Assembly (NCBI GenBank): GCA_023935145.1
Contig: CM043699.1
Location: forward strand, 124,075,036-124,139,035
DNA length: 64,000 nt
Direction of reading: 5' to 3'
Source: Bretschneidera sinensis
Lineage: Eukaryota > Streptophyta > Magnoliopsida > Brassicales > Akaniaceae
The position numbers were made by a program, and so were the translations under genes. Shown one piece after another: positions 1 through 9,119 of this stretch (position 1 is its first letter; each line of letters begins with the position of its first letter). A model generated the notes under the pieces. The model saw nothing but the letters and a program-made list of their open reading frames with translations. It was not told the DNA's origin and searched no databases.

Positions 1-687
1 AAGATCTTTGAGCAGTTGATGAAGAAATATTGTATTACACACAAAGTTGCCACCCCATATCACCCACAGACGAGTGGTCAAGTGGAAATCTCAAATCGCG
101 AGATCAAACATATTTTGGAAAAGACTGTGAACCCTACTAGAAAGGATTGGTCTCTGCGATTGACGGATGCACTGTGGGCATATCGGACAGCCTTCAAGAC
201 ACCAATTGGCATGTCTCCCTATCGCATTGTATACGGAAAGGCATGTCACCTTCCGGTTGAATTAGAGCATCGTGCGTATTGGGCTGTCAAGCAACTAAAT
301 TTTAATCTTTCCAAGGCTGGCTCACGACGAAAGTTCCAACTCAATGAATTGGAGGAGCTGCGGAATGATGCATATGAGTGTGCCCGATCATACAAAGCAC
401 AAATGAAGAAGACTCATGACCAAAATATTTTGAGACGAGCTTTTGAGCCTGGTCAGAGAGTTCTTCTTTATAATTCGCGCCTGCATCTTTTTCCAGGCAA
501 GCTCAAATCCCGATGGTCAGGCCCATTCATTATTCGATCGGTTTTTCCTCATGGGGCCATCGAGATTGAGGATCCTAAGAATGGTAATACTTTCAAGGTA
601 AATGGACAGAGGCTGAAGCCATTCTTAGAGTTGAGGAGTCCGGACATTGAGACGATACTGTTGGAGGATCCTAGTTACTCAGATTGA
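1..687 (+). CDS. E1 integrase, C-terminal part (partial)
   Basis: This is the C-terminal part of a Ty3/gypsy integrase, the enzyme that joins element cDNA to host DNA. The frame is open from base 1, before the first Met at 16, and ends with TGA after 684. The third catalytic acidic residue is present in the [11 protein letters not shown] motif (about residue 30). The following [20 protein letters not shown] stretch is typical of Athila-type integrases. The C-terminal domain ([20 protein letters not shown]) and tail are complete. No stop occurs within the visible part. The upstream zinc finger and first two catalytic Asp residues are outside the window. Confidence 0.92.
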   Translation, partial: KIFEQLMKKYCITHKVATPYHPQTSGQVEISNREIKHILEKTVNPTRKDWSLRLTDALWAYRTAFKTPIGMSPYRIVYGKACHLPVELEHRAYWAVKQLNFNLSKAGSRRKFQLNELEELRNDAYECARSYKAQMKKTHDQNILRRAFEPGQRVLLYNSRLHLFPGKLKSRWSGPFIIRSVFPHGAIEIEDPKNGNTFKVNGQRLKPFLELRSPDIETILLEDPSYSD

Positions 688-2015
688 GTGTAGTATTCTA
701 GGGAGAGTCTGGCTGAAGACGTAAAACTTAGCGCTCATGGGAGGCACCCCACAGCTTATCTTTTCTTTTTTTATTTATTATTTTGCATTTTTATGATTAA
801 TGTTTGTTTCCAGTAATTTTTTTTTTGTTGTTTGTTGTTTTCCAGTTTTTATTTTTCAGGGACAAAGCGTACTTCAGTTCAAGTTTGGGGGTATGCTATG
901 AGCCATACCAGTCCAGATAGTTCTCCATATCTCAGGTCAGCGCTTTCCATATTAGTCACACATTGGGGTCAATGTGTAATTTAAGTTTGGGGGTATGGGA
1001 GACACATCACGCACTTTGTCCTAATTTGTTGTCTTTTAGTCATAGAGATAAATGCATGCTCATGTTATCGTGAAATTTTAGTTGATCTAAACATTTTCTG
1101 TGATGTGATGTCATTGGTGAGCTTAACATTTTGAACACATGATCTGGGGATGAATTTTTAAAATTTAGTTACTTACTTTAGCCATTTTGAGAATTCACAT
1201 GTTTGATCTAATCTAACACGAGCACATTAGCACAAATTATGTAAGGTATGACACGTGATTTTAATGTGTATTTTTCCTTATCTTAACTGAAACTGGATGA
1301 CTTGTTGGATGAACTCTTGGGCATAGGAAAAAAAAATATAAAATAAAATAAAATAAAAAGAAAATTATCAATAAACTTTTCGCTGAGTAACTGGACCTCT
1401 TGCCTCAGTAAGCAGTGAGTGTTCACGTCAAAAGGTGGAATTTTGCTTGGTAATATTAAGGTCGGTTTAATTTCGTAGCCTTTTTGACTCGAGTTAGTAA
1501 GTCTTTAGGGGTGTTTTTACACCTAATGCCCTAAAGCCTCCTGGTTTGGGAGTCATTGACTTAACACTCGCTACATGGGTCAATTAGAAAGCTTAAGGGA
1601 ATTAACCAATAGCCGTGCATTATTAAAAAAAAAAAAAAAAAATCCAAGAATAAAATAAAAACTATGCCTTTTCGTTCATTTTTTATGGGAAATTCAGTGA
1701 ATCTTGAGACATGGAGACCTTACACATTAGAGTTACTTGGAAGCTTCATTTTTATGTACTAATTCACCTTACACTGATTCAAGCTTGTGATGCCTTATCC
1801 TGCCTTTTGTAAGTAATTAGATTTTAACATTTCTATTCATTGAGAAGATGGGTTTACCTTTTTAAGCTTGCTTATGAATGAATATCATGGTGATGTGTGC
1901 TCCTTAAATTTTTGGATACCATGAATGATGACTTTATCTTTATGTTCTTTGTTTTTCATTGAGTCTTTTATTTTGTTTTGCTAAGGGACTAGCAAAATAT
2001 AAGTTTGGGGGTATT
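688..2015 (+). other. E1 3' non-coding region with three polypurine motifs
   Basis: This non-coding stretch lies between pol and the 3' LTR. It contains AAGTTTGGGGGTAT at 881, 983 and 2001. The last abuts the LTR and should be the working polypurine tract that primes plus-strand DNA. Around 1379-1600 lies a block shared with E8, E12, E9 and E13, including a GGTGT-tttt-ACACC hairpin near 1509. There is an A-run at 1624-1641. No ORF here looks real; the Athila env-like ORF is absent. Confidence 0.8.
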
Positions 2016-3263
2016 TGATGAGTCTAAAATATTGCATATTTTAGACCCTTAACTTATATTTGTTATGCTCTTAGTTAGTAGTATTTTACTTTATTTTACG
2101 TTTTTCTTGTGTTTTGTGCATTTTTACATGTTTGTGGAGAAAGTGCAGCATTTCAGGTTGATTTGAAGCTTCTGGAGACATTGCGCTCGATCGCAACAGA
2201 TATGCGATCGAGCGCACCTGCCTTTGAACGAGCGCAAGGTCAACATCCCACATCGAAATATTTGAAGTTCAGTGCATTTGCGATCGATCGCAGCAGACAT
2301 GTGATCGAGCGCACATGAGATCGTGCGCACAAGACATGCGATCGATCGTACCTGCGGTCGATCGCACCACATTGCGATCGAGCGCACACGGGCCTGTATC
2401 CCACATCGTTTCTGCAACCTATTTTACTCCGGGTCTCCCCCTATATAAACACCATTTGGCTTCATAATCCAGTGTACAATTCCTGAGCCACTTTGGTGTT
2501 TACCGGTGGATGTCCGCTAGCATTCTGGTGGATCCCGAAGGCATTGCTACCACGAGGGGAAGCGCCGCCCGGCAACGAGTGGAATTTCTCCCATGTAAAG
2601 TTGTTTATTTATTTCTTTATATTCAGTTGTTTTAGTTTAAATGTTTAGCACTTTTTATTATAATTTTATAGTTATGAGTGGCTAGACTCTTCAGCTAAGG
2701 TTGAAGATGAAGCCCCGCCGTTGTTTGGCGTAGTAGTTCAGATTTGCTTGTACAAATCTGACAATTTTTAGTATAAATGTTCTGTCAATTATTTGAGTTA
2801 ATCTTATAATTGATTGAGTTTAAATTGTCTGTTGGATTTTCTTTGTGTTTCATCTGATGGATACATTGAATGCTTTTCGATTAAATTGGATTCCCTTTGT
2901 GATTTGTTAAGAGCGGATACATCGGGTGCTTTTGGTTTAGTTGGGATATTTTTTTTTTTTGTCTTATAGTTAGATTCATTGAATGTTTTGATAGGCTATA
3001 TTTTTAGAACATGTATGCTTAACTTCGGTGGGGTGGATTCGGAAACCTTAGTGCTTTTTATTATTAGATTTTAAATCAATTTAATTTAGTTTTAATTTAT
3101 TTTGTAATATCATTCTGAAATTTGGAACTAGGTTAAAATAAGATTAATTTAGATTAAAAATTATATTTTCACAACGCAATTCCCTGTGGATTCGACCTCG
3201 CACTTGCACAACGCTATACTGCAAACGACTCGTGCGCTTGCGAGTAATTTAAAACTCACAACA
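2016..3263 (+). repeat. E1 3' LTR
   Basis: The LTR begins TGATGAGTC just after the polypurine tract and ends ACTCACAACA. Its U3 carries an array of GATCGATCGC and GCGATCGAGCGCAC motifs at about 2183-2392, followed by TCCCACATCG at 2399-2408 and a TATA box (CTATATAAA) at 2441-2449. The LTR matches the 1,250 bp LTRs of E8 along its whole length in opposite orientation. Small ORFs here lie in the CpG-rich array on both strands and are not genes. Confidence 0.93.
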
Positions 3264-3292
3264 ACAATCTTCCTTGTACTTAAGCGTGTTTC

Positions 3293-3308
3293 CCCTGCAA
3301 CGGCGCCA
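3293..3308 (-). promoter_or_regulatory. E2 primer binding site (tRNA-Asp)
   Basis: On the minus strand this reads TGGCGCCGTTGCAGGG, complementary to the 3' end of plant tRNA-Asp apart from one or two bases. It lies five bases from the LTR end, the usual place for the site where minus-strand DNA synthesis starts. This fixes the orientation of E2. Confidence 0.88.
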
Positions 3309-3313
3309 AAATT

Positions 3314-4665
3314 TGATTACGCTCAAACTAATACGCGGTTATTGTGTATAGTTGAGGTGTCGATCCCACGAGGAAAAGCGAACTACAAAGGAAAAGTGTA
3401 AACTTTAACACGAACGATAAAGATCAAGTGAGAGAATCTGAGTTTTGATAATGAAGTAATGTGAGAAAATTGTGTAAATAGATTGAAGAATATAATAGAG
3501 AAACAACAAGGGTCCGAGAATCCTCCCTAGGTTCATTGTCTTTTTCCAATCTTGATTCAATTTTTTTATCTCGATTACTAGTTTCACATCCCAAACAAAC
3601 AATCGGTAAATATTCAATCAAAGCACATGTAAACCCTAATGTAATATAAATTATTCTTCAGCTTCGATTTAAGCACACATGACTTATCCTATAGATTTAT
3701 CAAGAAACGACAATATATCTTAATGAAAATATCGCAGTAATGGACAAACCTAAAAGCTAAATCTACCGGACTCAATCACATTCAATCAATCTTGACATAA
3801 GAAGAGCAAGACTAGGCTTATATCAAGGAGAAAGATACAATCACTAGATTAAGAGAAAATCTTCTAATTAAATCAAAGAGTAAATTATAACAATGTTTTG
3901 ACAATAAATCCAAACTACAACTGAATCAATAATAGAAAATAAGAACAACTACACCTAAGGATTCATCCCTTTCCCTTGCTTTGAGATTAGTTGGCCATAG
4001 GGCTCATGCTTGAACACTTTTATGGGGGAGAATGTGGTAGCCTTCTTGAGTTTTTCAGCCTTAATGATTGCCCTTTATCAAACCATAAGTGATCTATTTA
4101 TAATACAAAAGGTCAAATGGTGTTTTCGGGTTTAAACTATCATTAAAACGCTAATTAAGTCATGACTCAGAAACAAAGCATCGCGCTCGCGCCACAGCTC
4201 ACATTAATCCAAGCCGCGGCTCAGCCTTTTGTGGTTTTTTTCATGATTCTGTAGGTCGTGGCCCAGATTGGTCCAGGCCGTGGCTCAGAATACCAAGCCG
4301 TGGCTCAGAATGGTCCGGGCCACGGCGCACACTAAAGGTCTTCTAGCTCTCTTTGAGCTTAGTGCTAGAGGCTGAGGCTTAGACTTTTCAGGCCACAGCG
4401 CACACACTAAAGACTTGGTTTCTCTTCATTTTGTCCTTTCGCAACCATGCCTTCACTCTGATGTGCATCGAAGTATCGTGCTTTAAGCTATGATGGCTTT
4501 CCACCTCTTTTGGACTCAAAGTGCCTGAAAATGCATCGAAATAGATCAACAATCTAAGAATATCACTTTAGAGTTATTAAGGTATAAAAGTGCAATTCAA
4601 ACCTAGATCAACCCTAAAATGCTAACAAATAAGTACCGTTAAGATGCATTTTATGACTCTCATCA
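3314..4665 (-). repeat. E2 5' LTR
   Basis: In element orientation the LTR starts TGATGAGAGTCATAAAATGC at 4665 and ends GCGTAATCA at 3314. A TATA box (TATTATAAATAG on the minus strand) lies at 4093-4104. Upstream of it, at about 4186-4400, is an array of degenerate GGCCGTGGCTCAG repeats. The LTR is homologous to the E11 LTR at both ends, but the array motif differs from that of E11. Confidence 0.85.
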
Positions 4666-5216
4666 CACCCCTGTAAAAAAACCTTGGCATCTAGGAGATC
4701 ACCTTGATTATCACCCTAAATAGGTCTCAAGCTCAAGCATGGATTTAACAACTTCTATTTAAGCATGAAATAACCCAACCCTTTATTGATAACCAGCGAT
4801 TGCGACACGAGAATCTCCTCGTCTGAAGCTTTCACCTTTGGCTAGCCAAAACTCACCACCCTTTCACCCCTCGATGGCATATACAAAGGATAATAACGCA
4901 ATACAACCTGGTAGTTCTCATCTAGATTGGGTAACCAACACTATCTTTGTTGACAACACCTTTAGTGGAGCTACTGACAGCTTCTGTGGCTGCCCAATCT
5001 TCTTCGTGGCGGAACACTGACGCAAAACTTTCATTTTAGCATTCCAGATCGCGATCCAACGCTAAGATTTGGATCTAGGCTGGGCTTGGGCTTTTAGTTA
5101 GAAAATGCCCCCATGTTTCTTACTTTTTTTGGCTAATAATCTTATCCCATGCCCATTTTTTATGACACTAAGAAAGGTTATAGGTTTGTTAGCAGTTTTA
5201 AAACCCAACACCTACT
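4666..5216. other. Unassigned sequence between E2 and TRIM E3
   Basis: I recognise nothing with confidence here. A 60-residue open frame at 4838-5020 has no feature I can name. The sequence is less AT-rich than the stretch right of E3 and could be a remnant of a gene or of an older element. It should be host DNA older than both E2 and E3. Confidence 0.4.
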
Positions 5217-5384
5217 TGTTAAGGTCGGGAGTACTTCATATGGCGAGAGATCACACAAAAAGGGTTTAATATACATGGATGGGCACCAATATGACTCAAA
5301 AACTTAAATTCAAGAGTCTTGAGCCCAAACCATGAATATAAGCTACTCTTATTTTTGGATAAATAATATATAGATATCTTAACA
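5217..5384 (-). repeat. E3 left terminal repeat (3' LTR)
   Basis: This is a direct copy of 5620-5806. The first 120 bp align closely, including GATGGGCACCAATATGACTC. The last 40 bp diverge, and the repeat ends TATCTTAACA. Confidence 0.85.
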
Positions 5385-5604
5385 AATCTTTCCCTTATGT
5401 GTGAGTTATATACCAAATTTCCCTTTTAATGGAACTAAAGGTCACTCGATCAATAAGAGAAGACAAATCCAACTCAACCGTAGGAGATGTAAACCATGAG
5501 AGTCCTCATGGGGCAGACAACCATGGGGACACACACTTTTCATTCATAAACTCAACCACGAGGTAACATCATGGGAGTCACATGATCGTGACCAACTTGA
5601 ACTA

Positions 5605-5617
5605 GGCTCTGATACCA
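5605..5617 (-). promoter_or_regulatory. E3 primer binding site (initiator tRNA-Met)
   Basis: On the minus strand this is TGGTATCAGAGCC, the classic plant primer site for initiator tRNA-Met, two bases from the right terminal repeat. It shows that the short direct repeats are true LTRs. Confidence 0.9.
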
Positions 5618-5619
5618 CT

Positions 5620-5806
5620 TGTTAAGGTTGAGAGTACTTCACACGGTAAGAGATCACATGAACATAGGCTTGATATACATGGATGGGCACCAATATGACT
5701 CAAAAGCTTAAGCTCAAGAGTCTTGGGCTCAAACCATGTATATAAACTACTCTTATTTTTTTATTTCTTTTAAATTTGGGATAACTCACATGTGAATATC
5801 CTAACA
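5620..5806 (-). repeat. E3 right terminal repeat (5' LTR)
   Basis: In element orientation it runs from TGTTAGGATATTC at 5806 to CCTTAACA at 5620, beside the primer site. It is a little longer than its partner because of a T-rich stretch near 5752-5775. Confidence 0.85.
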
Positions 5807-8730
5807 CTGCTAGGCCCAACACCAGTATCTGTTAACAGTTTTAAAATCCCAACACTTCCGCCATCTCACTTCTAGGGTTTATCATAAGGGCTTTGGGGTT
5901 TTGCTCTTCTTATAAAAATTAGAGAGGTCATTGTTTTATTACTCAACTTTGATTATCAATAAAAAAATTTGTTGCCTATTATATTATTAAAAGTATTACG
6001 ATTTTACTAGATTTTGCACCTGAATTAGGTCAATTTTGTTTCCTCCAAAAACCTTAGCTTCGATGGTAAATAAAATTAATCCACCATCACATAACTTGAC
6101 TGTGTCATAGGATCTATCTATGGAACACTTTTTACTAGAAATATTATAGAATCATATTTAGCTTATATAAAAGCTTGAGCTTATATAAAGAGCTTTTTCG
6201 TTTAGTTAAGAGATGAGGTAATCTGGTCTAGAGGCCTCAAAAGTATAATTCATTTGAACTTAAAAATTCTCTAACCATGTATAGTATGTAATAGTTTTTC
6301 TTAGGAAAAAGATCTTATGATGGATCATGAGTGATACATATTGTGAGTATGTACTTGACTTGATGCATGCCAATGCCGTGATCCAATCAAGCTCCCATAT
6401 ACTTGATTATAGTAGCTAGAAGTTTGTGAGAATTTTGTACCAGTTCTGCAAGTGGTTAATGTGTCCAAGTGGCAATATATTAATTTCAGTAAGATCTAAT
6501 ATCAAAATTCACTATAAGAGGAATATGATACGAAGATAAAAAAACTGTAATTACAGATTTTAACATCCAACTGAATCATCAAGAGTTAAGGATAACAAGG
6601 AAACTAAAAGATCGAGGGGATCTGGAAGAAGGCTAAACAAATGAGTTGAAGAAATAAAGGATACAAAATACAAGAGAAGTACTCGAGGGTGAAACGAGCA
6701 TATCTAGACCAAGAATTATGAGATATGAGCTATAGTAAACTCAGTAACAAGGTTGTCAAGAGAGAAGTATTAATCCCTAGCTTTCATAAGCTGAGAGATT
6801 AGTTACCAAGTAGTTAAGGTAGTTAGAAATTTTAACTAATGTAACTACCTGGATTAAGGGTTGTACAACCCATAAATACTCTGAACTAGAGAGACCAAGT
6901 CATTGAATAAGAATTTTTTAGAGGCATTTCAAAAATAAATCCTTAGGAGCTTTCACTTTGTTTTTGTTCTCAAGTTTCAACTTAAGGAAGAAATCGAGAA
7001 AGATGATGTCCAAGAAGCAATAACATTGAAAATGGCTATTATGGATATCTGCTACTCTCTGCAAGTATCAACTAGTTTCCATCTAATTTGGTGTTAGAGT
7101 CCAGGAATTTTCTTGATGCAAGTATAGAACCCAAATTTTCGAAGCATTAAGAACAAATTGATATTAAAGAAACAAATATTGCACTATTACATCAAGAAGA
7201 AGAAGAAAAGAATGACCAAGGACAACGAGCTATTGAGAAAATTAAAAATGGGAAGTAGGATATTAATACAGACTTACCTGCTACCAATACAAAAAGGTTA
7301 CAAGAATTTAGTTCCGTATTCCTCGAAAGTACTGGTGTTAATTTTGAGGGGCTAGTGATGTGCCATATTTCGAATTTTGGTGTAGATTTTCTAGTAGTTT
7401 TTTAACCTTCATTTCTTCTTTCTAAGAAAACAAAAAGAACCCTTTATGTCAATCACATAGAGGACATTCAAGAACACCAAACCATTGATCCCCACCATGA
7501 GGTTGCAAATCAAGAACAACAAACCCATATTCAACATGTTGTAAAGAATTACGAAATTATTATAATAATTCAAAAGACCAACACCACATTCATGACAACA
7601 TGTATTAGTGATTTTAAAGTGGAAAAGCTTGTGAAGATTTTGTATAGGCTGGATTCAAAGTACTAGTAAAAGAAGCTGACTCGAAGTATTTTACTTCGTG
7701 GAGGGCCCTATGATGCTTAAGTCATAGTACATAGTGAGGAGAGCAAAATAGTAAAAAGATTCTTATGAGTGAATTACTATTAAAGGGTTCTATTTATTAG
7801 GCTTAAGTGGAGTCAAGATTACCATTTTACCCTTATAATTGACAGGTGTCGCTTTTAGATAGCATGGTATATTTGACCCACAATAAAGATCAAATTAATT
7901 ACCCAAAAAACCTTTATGCCCTTCTTCTTCTTCGTTACATCCTCTTAGCTTTATGGCCATTTGCACCTTCAGTTAGTTAACTCGAAAATTGCGAAGACAC
8001 AATAGAGCTTCCCTAACTTTAAAATCGCACCATGTCTTTCAGTATTTTCACAGTGTTTTTTTAGTCAAGCTTGAAGGTTAGATTTTGGTTTAATCCTATT
8101 TGGTATGGTTTTTGGGTTTGTTGGTTAGATATGTTTCTACTTAGACAATGATATTTGTGACTATTTCTATCATATATTGTTATAGGATGAATCAAAGTTT
8201 TAGTCATATTTGTTGGACTTCACCTTCTGGACAAGGCATAAATGAAGTGTTGCTTCAATTTATTGTTTATATGTTCATTGTTATTGAAGTCATTTTAATA
8301 AAGAACTTGTCACCCACTAGTTCTCTTGGGTGCACTTAGGCAACATTAGTTGTGATTTATGTGTTCTTGCCTGGAAGCAACAATGGTTCTGGAAATACTT
8401 CTTAGGTTATGATGATGACTTCACAAAGAAGTCTCCATAGATGTTTCATCCTAATCACATATACAATTATATGCCAAGAACAAATTAAAGGAGCAACCTT
8501 GTAATTATAGAGAATAAGACATGAAAAAATATCAAAAGTATTTGCAGGTTTTGCAATTTTGATGGTTAGTCTGATATTTAGATGCTAAAGGATAAATTAA
8601 TCTTTTCATGAATACACTTAATAGAAGTTTGTTTCACAAGTTTAAAGGACTTAAGCATTTATTTCCAAACTAGAGGGAAGCTAGTGTATTTTAAGTATAA
8701 ACTCAGGGATTCTTTTATTTTTTACCCATT

Positions 8731-8780
<50 letters not shown>
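5807..8780. other. Unassigned AT-rich region
   Basis: About 3 kb with no recognisable gene. Short open frames (for example 7158-7355 and 8148-8339) show no family motif. At 7094-7107 there is TGGTGTTAGAGTCC, which resembles a decayed tRNA-Met primer site. The preceding 600 bp, with CCATAAATACTC near 6868, could be an old LTR, but I found no partner repeat. This is probably ancient transposon debris. Confidence 0.4.

Positions 8781-8781
<1 letters not shown>
8727..8781. repeat. (ATT)n/(TA)n microsatellite
   Basis: A run of ATT units passes directly into about 18 TA dinucleotides and then returns to ATT. It is a simple repeat with no coding role. Confidence 0.95.
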
Positions 8782-8785
<4 letters not shown>

Positions 8786-9119
8786 TTACACTCAGTAGCT
8801 CCTCAACTTTTGTTATGATAGGCACTTTTCTTTAAAGTTCTTATTGGGGGTTTAGCTTATCGATACAAGTTGTTAAGCTGTATCGAAAATGTTCTTGATA
8901 GGCAAAGAACAAATCCTTAAAGAAGTAGGAGATTGAGAGAAATATGAGAAGTTTGATTGTACTTTCTTGTAGTTCTCATTTACAAGAGTGCATATTATAT
9001 ATCTTGCACTAGAGAGTAGTTACAACTCTAACTAGCTTCTAACAAGAAGCTAATTAACTAATTGTTTTGTAACAGAATGCTAATAATGTTATCTTGAGCC
9101 TTGGTCTAGCATTCTTAAG
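8782..9119 (-). repeat. E4: possible chromovirus 3' LTR remnant
   Basis: On the minus strand this reads like LTR sequence: a possible TGTTAC start near 9082 and a TATATAATATGC box near 8986-9000. It lies downstream of the minus-strand chromovirus pol scraps at 20667-21226 and 10416-10500 once E5 and E6 are removed. No second copy is in the window, so this is an inference from position and composition. Confidence 0.35.

Larger units (their letters stand above)
1..3263 (+). mobile_element. E1: Athila-like Ty3/gypsy element, 3' part
   Basis: This is the 3' end of a plus-strand element whose 5' part lies left of the window. In order it holds the integrase C-terminal half, a 1.3 kb non-coding 3' region and a complete 3' LTR. 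The LTR is nearly the same as those of E8, so E1 and E8 belong to one family. It ends in ACTCACAACA at 3263, where minus-strand E2 sequence begins, so E1 appears to have inserted into the internal region of E2. The target duplication cannot be checked because the left end is outside the window. Confidence 0.93.
3264..4665 (-). mobile_element. E2: Athila-like fragment (primer site plus 5' LTR)
   Basis: This is the remnant of a minus-strand element: about 50 bp of internal sequence with a primer site, then a 1,352 bp LTR. The LTR belongs to the same family as the E11 LTR. Both start TGATGAGAG and end in GTAATCA or ATAATCA in their own orientation. The rest of the element, to the left, is cut off by E1. 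Sequence right of 4665 is unrelated and should be the pre-insertion host DNA. Confidence 0.85.
5217..5806 (-). mobile_element. E3: TRIM (terminal-repeat retrotransposon in miniature)
   Basis: This is a 590 bp element with two direct repeats of 168 and 187 bp, both starting TGTTAAGGT and ending TTAACA or CTAACA on the plus strand. They flank about 235 bp with no coding capacity. A primer site lies against the right repeat. A purine run (rc of about 5387-5396) lies against the left one, which sets the orientation as minus. The flanking five bases are CTACT on the left and CTGCT on the right, a likely target duplication with one change. Such elements depend on proteins from autonomous elements. 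Confidence 0.85.

Noticed and set aside
3293..3308. tRNA gene fragments at primer sites
   Set aside because: Only 13-18 bases match tRNA 3' ends, in the right place and orientation for primer binding sites. No tRNA genes were seen.
4838..5020. 60-codon ORF as a possible host gene
   Set aside because: No start context, motif or neighbouring exon could be recognised. I left the region as unassigned.
6440..7107. Possible old LTR followed by a decayed tRNA-Met primer site
   Set aside because: The primer-like motif has several mismatches and no partner LTR or coding region could be found, so I only mention it in the unassigned region.
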